DNA of 64,000 nucleotides from Dryas octopetala (taxonomy: Eukaryota; Streptophyta; Magnoliopsida; Rosales; Rosaceae), in assembly GCA_963921425.1 (NCBI GenBank), contig OY992838.1, forward strand, positions 19,881,861 to 19,945,860, written 5' to 3'. Shown here piece by piece: positions 58,701-64,000 of this stretch. Numbering within the stretch: the first letter of the stretch is position 1; each line of letters opens with the position of its first letter. Under the pieces are notes generated by a model, which did no database searches, was not told the DNA's origin, and saw only the letters and a list, made by a program, of their open reading frames with translations. A program made the position numbers and the translations under genes.

Positions 58701-58832
58701 TTCTTAGAGTGATAATATAAAAATTAAACATTTAGAAGGAGAATATATATATATATATATATATATAGAAGATCGAATTACCAACAAGACGAAGAAAACA
58801 TGCTGCAACACAGTCAATGAGTGGATCTTCAT
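55744..58832 (-). CDS. CKI1: CKI1-like hybrid sensor histidine kinase lacking the extracytoplasmic sensor
   Basis: Six exons on minus, all with GT-AG borders and matching phases: 58832-58782, 58642-58577, 58432-58057, 57956-57382, 57296-56064 and 55962-55744, giving 839 residues. Two membrane segments (about 8-32 and 60-84) are separated by only ~27 residues. The kinase follows: H box FAGASHDVRAALAG (His about 123), N box LCNLISNAVKF, G1 VDDTGKGIP and G2 GTGLGLGIV. The C-terminal receiver has the acidic pair Glu714-Asp715, phospho-acceptor Asp about 765 (YILMDCEMPEMDG), Thr797 and Lys819. CKI1 starts the cytokinin-type phosphorelay and acts in female gametophyte and vascular development in Arabidopsis, where it has a long extracellular domain. 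That domain is missing here. The ATG at 58832 is the first in frame. Confidence 0.85.
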
Positions 58833-61040
58833 CGGGTCTTAATTGACCAAATAACTAGATGCTCCAAACTGTCATGAAAATTGTAAAAGAAATATCAAAA
58901 ACTAGATTTTGACATACTTCACCAAATGAAGAGAAAATAGAAAGAGACGAAAAATAGGAGCAAATCTCTCACCCATATATTTATTAACTTAAGAAGATTG
59001 GTTATTTAATTAACAGATCTTGAATCATTTCTTCGTTTGTCAGATTATCAAATAAAATATACCACTCATTCAAATATAATTCTACTTATTATTTAATATT
59101 CAATAATTTAACAATATAACATATTTCTCATATTAGCGGTGTGCCAAATAGATATGAGAAGTATATAAAATACAATATAATTTTGGTGCGGCGCCAATTC
59201 TATATATGTAGACATTCGATATAATTAAAAGCATCGCTAGCTGTATGAAGCATTCAATTTGATGAAAAGAAACATTCAAATTAACTGCCTCTCTAATCTT
59301 GACCATGAAATATAAAAGGACATATCATTCCAATATTGTAACAATAAAAATATTTTAAAAGGATATATAGAAAGATATTACATTCAATTCAATGATTCAA
59401 AATTTGAAGAGAGAATAAAAACTGTACTCTTGAAATTAACTTGACAAATGAAAACCTTCGAACCACTTTAGTAAACCAGAATGCAGAGAAGGAGAGAAAA
59501 ACTATAGATTAATTAACTGGTTCCATGCATTAATACGCAAAAAAAAAAAAAAAAAAAAAAAAAAAGATATATATGTACCTTTTATGGAAGAACCTTTAAA
59601 AAAATTTTGACTGGTGCGGACTTGTTAGGGTTTGATCATTGATGAGTACAAGAAATTATCATACTCTTCGTTGGATCTTTGATCTCAATGAGATATTGAG
59701 CAAGCTATATATATCTCGATCATGTCTAACTTTGCCTATTCATCTATGTCAGAAAGACAAAAAAAAAAAAAAAAGAGAATTCATATTAATGAAAATGTAT
59801 ACATATTTATTTTAAGATTGGCGTTATTGCATATATATATATGTTCAATTTTATCTTCTTTTGTTAGTTTTTCTTTCATCCTTATTCTGCTTCCACTAGA
59901 GCAAATTTGAAATCTTTACTATATATGAATATATCTCGTAGATCATGATGCATTATCTTGCATTCATTGGATCATGATAATACTACAGCCCTATATGGCT
60001 ATGAAGAAAATTCTTTTAGTGTTCTGCAAATTGTTCGATGAAGATACAAATTACTCTAACAACATCATATGTATATGTAAATATTTATTGATCCACAATC
60101 CATCAATCCATCAAATTACAGTTGAACATAGTATCATAAATTCATAGATGTTTATTCACATAATCAATAAACAATATACAATATCATACATATATGTGTG
60201 TGTGTGTGTATGTATATTCATTCAATATATATATGATCTAACTAGCGAAAGATCGAGATTTTCCAGCAAGAGAAAATAAAAGGAAATCTGAGAGAGAGAG
60301 AGAGAGAGAGATGATGACCTGAAAGAAGAATAGGCTGCAGAAGGGTGAAGGAGATCACAATGTTGGATTCATGGTTGAAGTTATTTTCTTGATCCGTAAA
60401 CATTTGTGAGTGTTACTTGTTAGGGCAAAATATGTGTCCGTATCTTTCTATGTCTGGCCAAGAATCCATTCTTTCATATATGTGTGCACAATTCCTACTA
60501 TGACAAGGATTTTCGTATCCTGAATATCTTGAAGTAGATTGTGCATATTAAATATAAAAGAGCACCATTCTCAGACTTCCTTTTAAGGTTCCTTTCCTAA
60601 TTTAACTTGCAAAACCTTCCATTACAGAGTTGGTATTTTTGACTTAATTATCATTTGCCAATGTGGTATTGGATACATACAGCACATAGAGATCGAGTAC
60701 TAGAGAGTAGAGAATAGAGATCGAGAACCATTCGTTCACAATTGGGACTGATTGTTAGGAGCGCACAGTACATTGATTATGTACGAAGATACAACAAATT
60801 AATCCTCTACATATGTATTAGCCAGAATAAAGAATAAAAAGGAGTTTGTTGATCACTGAAAAACCAGTACGACTGTACGAGGATACATTCTCTGTTTGGA
60901 AGGCAGGGCAGGTCTGGACAGTACAAAAGAGTAAACATCTCATTGGGAGGCAGCTTTTATATATGGTGGAGGAAGAACAAGGTAGAGATGACCAAAGTAA
61001 ATAGGAAAGCTTTTATGACACCAGCACATAGTTTAAAGTG
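58833..61040. other. upstream region of the kinase gene, noncoding
   Basis: No coding region was found. A possible 5' UTR exon with donor AAAAG|GTACAT lies near 59590-59760 on minus, with an acceptor-like CATCTAG near 58860, but this is a guess. Low-complexity tracts are poly-A (about 59540-59566), TA-rich DNA, TG repeats near 60196 and (GA)n at about 60292-60311. Confidence 0.35.
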
Positions 61041-61880
61041 TACTCAAACTTCATGACGGCATAATCCCAGTCCCATAACTTGTAATACAAGTAATAAGGG
61101 AAAAAAGGGCAATTTAGAATACGGTTCTCTTTTTAAATGATTAATCTGGTTCATTTATAAAAGAAACTTAATTTTCGGTCCCTACTGAATTTTCAACGGA
61201 AACCATGCTGTTCCTTTCAAGCTTTTCTTTTTTTTTTTTTTCTTCTATCAAATATCAGGGAAGAAGGGTAACGACTCCCTCTATTGTTCAATAAAATCTG
61301 CAAACCTGCCATGTGGAATCCAAATTTCAGATATGAACTTTATTATATAAACATGACAGCGTATGTGCCTTCATCTATACTTACATATAAGATATATATC
61401 CTCATTATTTGGGTCAAAAGCTAGCATCTCAACCAGAATTTGGGGCAGTGGATAAACCCTCAGGTCTTTCAAACACAATTTGCCAGCAGCTCCATCCACG
61501 ACCACCTCTCAACTCCCAAACAATTAGAGCATTCTGTTCCCAGTCAAAGTCCCACATTTGCAGACACCCTTGGCCCATCCGACAAGGGACGTGACATTTT
61601 TTGAGACAACAATATGACAGCCTCGTCCCAGTCCCATAACTTGTAATAGAAGATATAATTATGGCTAATTTAGAATACAGTTGTAGTTGGTATTTTTGAG
61701 TGATTAATCCGGTCTGCTTACAAAATAAACTTACAGTTCGTATTGAATATTCAACTGAAACCATGTCATCGCTTTCAAACTTTTTTTTTTTTTTCTTCTA
61801 TCCAATATAGGGAAACTAGAAAAACCTGCTATGTGCAATCCAGATTTCAGATATCAACTGGATTCTGCATGTCATGACAG
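61041..61880. repeat. diverged direct duplication, about 560 bp apart
   Basis: 61045-61345 and 61615-61870 share the same order of phrases: CAGTCCCATAACTTGTAATA, AATTTAGAATAC, GATTAATC, GAAACCATG, a poly-T then TTCTATC, and ATCCAAATTTCAGATAT or its near match. This is an old tandem duplication. The 200 bp between them (about 61400-61610) has an open frame on minus (GQGCLQMWDFDWEQNALIVW) with no recognised domain. Confidence 0.55.
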
Positions 61881-62446
61881 TGATAACCGACAATTTCACA
61901 ATAGTTTGTTAACAGCAAGATATATGTTAATCAGTATCTATTAATTTAACAGAAATCCTGAATTGATATGTAAATCATTGATTAATAGCTAAAAAGGAAA
62001 AAAAAAAAAAAAAGTTAAGAGACTACCAATTTTAAGGCTCCAAGTCCAAACCCCACAATAGGCATTGCATAACACATCCAGGTCAAAAAATTCGCCAGTT
62101 CAGCAGTGCATTTTGTATAACCAAATAAATCAAATTGAATTGAAACAAATTTGAGCAATAATGAACCGGGGGGGGAGGGGAGATTAAACTACCAATTGTA
62201 TTGCATAAGTGAATCAAGCCATACATAAATTTCAAGTGCATTAACACCAAATAATATAGAAATGCACGAACTATATATGATAATATACAACAGAAACTAC
62301 AACTTTTTAATGCCCAGCAAGTAGTTGATACGTGCTAAAAAGTTCACCACCCAAGTATGGGGGGTAACTGGCATCAGCCAGAAACCATGATGCCTCTGCA
62401 TCTTTAGACCTTGTATCATGGTCCCTTGTGAACCAACTCAGATTCA
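61881..62446. other. 3' flank and 3' UTR of the PPR gene
   Basis: No gene is seen. AT-rich with a poly-A run (about 62000) and a G run (62168-62180). The PPR transcript, read on minus, should end within this stretch; no definite polyadenylation signal was chosen. Confidence 0.35.
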
Positions 62447-64000
62447 CTAGCCAGCAGCTTCGAAAGGATCTCTTCTCTTTACCCTTTTCTTCGTCATCTC
62501 TGCCCACCTTGCAAGGACATTGGAGACTTCAAACTTACCAGCAAACTTCATCTTTTGAGCCAACTCCTCAAGTATGTCAGGTTTCCCAGCTCTGGAGAAG
62601 TCGGCTCCAAACTTATTGAAGTCAAGTTGAGGAGTTTTCATTCCTTTCTCTATCATTTCCTCTAGATATTTACAGGCCTCTCCTGATCTTCCCTGACTTA
62701 TAAGACCTCCAATGAAAACAGTATATGAGTTATCATCAGGGCAACACCCCTTGTGAATCATCTCATCCCATGCTGCACGACCCATTACATAATTTCTCGT
62801 CTGAAAATAAGACTTCATTATCATGTTATAAGTGTGTATTGATGGCTCAATACCATTTTGAATCATCTTCTTGTATATCCTCACTGCATCATCTGGCATT
62901 CGCTGCCTCGTCATCATTTTGATCAAGGCATTGTAGGTCCGCCCATCAGGAGTGCAACCGTTTTCCTTCATATCTTTCAACAATCCATAAACCATGTCCA
63001 TCTTCTTCTGATTTCCAAACCCTGTGATTAAGCATGTGTAAACCGCAGCATCTGGCTGACACCCAGATTCACGCATTTCATCAAAAAAGTCAACTGCTTC
63101 TTCCATCCTCTTTTGCTTGCAGAGATCCCGAATCAAAATACTATAGCTTCTAACATTGGGTGATGGGCCCTTAGCATTCATGACCTCAAACAACTTGATA
63201 GCATCAGACCTCTTGTGACACCCCAACAACCCTCCAAGCATAGTATTATGTGCAACAATATCAGGCTTAAATCCCTTATCAATCATCTCATTCCACACCC
63301 TCCCTGCCTCCATTAAATTCTTCACTCTGCACCACCCATTAAGCAGCACTGAATAAGTTTGTAAATTTGGTGTAAACCTCCCTTTCAACTTGTCAAAAAG
63401 CACTTGCATTTCTTTTCCCAGCTTTGCCCTTCCAAGAGTATCAAGCAAGCAATTAATGGTATTGACACCAACTTTGAACTTGTAGTACTTCATCAGCTCA
63501 ATAATGCCAACAGCTTTCTTCCTCTCTTTGGCAGCAGCAAAAGCTTTAAAGGCGATTGCAAAAGTTTCCATTGTCAAAAGTTCTTTCGCCCCCATTTCTT
63601 CAAGGATCGACACCATGGTCTCAAACTGTCTTGTCTTCCCTAAAATACTCATCATCGAATTATAAGTCCTCGAATCATGGGCAAACCCCGGCCTCTGCCC
63701 CGCCCAACAGAAAAACCGAAAAGCAGGTTTTCTAGCGTGATGGAAGCGTTTCAACACGGCCACGACCAAATCATGCGACAAATTAATACCACATTCATCA
63801 AGAACCGCCTCCATATTGCGATCTAACGCAAACAATTCTTCAATCACCTTGCATACCTTATCAACCTCTTCTGGGTCCGCACTAGAACTAACACTAATAC
63901 CCTCATTACCATCACATTCACCGCTATCCTCTTCCTCAATATCAGTTTCAGCATCAGAATCAGAACCACCTACGGTGACGCTAGAAAACCCCCTATGACA
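62447..64000 (-). CDS. P-class pentatricopeptide repeat protein, 5' end outside the window
   Basis: The open frame runs from the window edge at 64000 to a TAG at 62447-62449 with no intron. Although a start codon appears at 63847 if GTG is allowed, the frame continues upstream through an acidic region (DIEEEDSGECDGNEG), so the real start lies beyond 64000. About eleven 35-residue repeats are visible, for example TYSVLLNGWCRVKNLMEAGR, VAHNTMLGGLLGCHKRSDAI, VYTCLITGFGNQKKMDMVYG and TYNALIKMMTRQRMPDDAVR. The tail is basic (KKRVKRRDPFEAAG). The arrangement closely resembles the Arabidopsis group At3g62470/At3g62540/At5g14820, predicted mitochondrial. P-class PPR proteins bind organellar RNA and affect its stability or translation. 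No E or DYW editing domain is present. Confidence 0.92.
   Translation of the reverse strand, partial: CHRGFSSVTVGGSDSDAETDIEEEDSGECDGNEGISVSSSADPEEVDKVCKVIEELFALDRNMEAVLDECGINLSHDLVVAVLKRFHHARKPAFRFFCWAGQRPGFAHDSRTYNSMMSILGKTRQFETMVSILEEMGAKELLTMETFAIAFKAFAAAKERKKAVGIIELMKYYKFKVGVNTINCLLDTLGRAKLGKEMQVLFDKLKGRFTPNLQTYSVLLNGWCRVKNLMEAGRVWNEMIDKGFKPDIVAHNTMLGGLLGCHKRSDAIKLFEVMNAKGPSPNVRSYSILIRDLCKQKRMEEAVDFFDEMRESGCQPDAAVYTCLITGFGNQKKMDMVYGLLKDMKENGCTPDGRTYNALIKMMTRQRMPDDAVRIYKKMIQNGIEPSIHTYNMIMKSYFQTRNYVMGRAAWDEMIHKGCCPDDNSYTVFIGGLISQGRSGEACKYLEEMIEKGMKTPQLDFNKFGADFSRAGKPDILEELAQKMKFAGKFEVSNVLARWAEMTKKRVKRRDPFEAAG

Overview
This window reads as nuclear DNA of a flowering plant, most likely a eudicot. 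It has plant-type introns, a PPR gene, a plant cytokinin-pathway histidine kinase, and dense nested plant transposons and endogenous pararetrovirus remains. Nothing in it is bacterial: there are no operons, CRISPR arrays or Shine-Dalgarno-led genes. The species cannot be fixed from the sequence alone.

Host genes sit only at the two edges. On the left, minus strand, is a small 93-codon gene (374-655, 5' UTR exon near 1728-1990). Its layout recalls the KEOPS subunit GON7, but this is tentative. A possible last exon of another minus-strand gene lies at 1-118. On the right, minus strand, is a six-exon CKI1-like sensor histidine kinase (55744-58832; I derive an 839-residue model). It is followed by a mitochondrial-type P-class PPR gene (62447 to beyond 64000).

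Everything from about 3.3 to 55.6 kb is a nested repeat block. The oldest layer appears to be degraded endogenous caulimovirid (pararetrovirus) DNA in three arrangements: copy A on plus, B on minus and C on plus. A 14-kb Tat-type Gypsy element (4326-18474, TSD GTGAG) is inserted in copy A, and its 3' LTR is itself split by a large solo-LTR-like element (14760-18092, TSD TACAG). An unclassified insertion (18948-28763, TSD AATAT) also interrupts copy A. It carries three Harbinger-type elements that in turn hold a hAT MITE, a GC-rich foldback element and a Mutator-like foldback. Three more solo-LTR-like elements follow (30065-31939, 33014-40957, 43618-50992). Two of these carry complete Copia elements (33437-38321 and 44327-49305), and copy C carries a hAT element (51153-51973).

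Target-site duplications allow the insertion order to be read at most levels. The transposon genes are all broken by stops, frameshifts or deletions; the Copia at 33437-38321 is the youngest, with nearly identical LTRs.

Points most worth following up are the CKI1-like kinase that lacks the extracytoplasmic sensor region, a four-exon antisense gene inside the Gypsy element with phase-compatible splice sites, loss of both the protease and RT catalytic motifs in that element, the inverted pararetrovirus cluster, and two long foldback elements able to form hairpin RNA.
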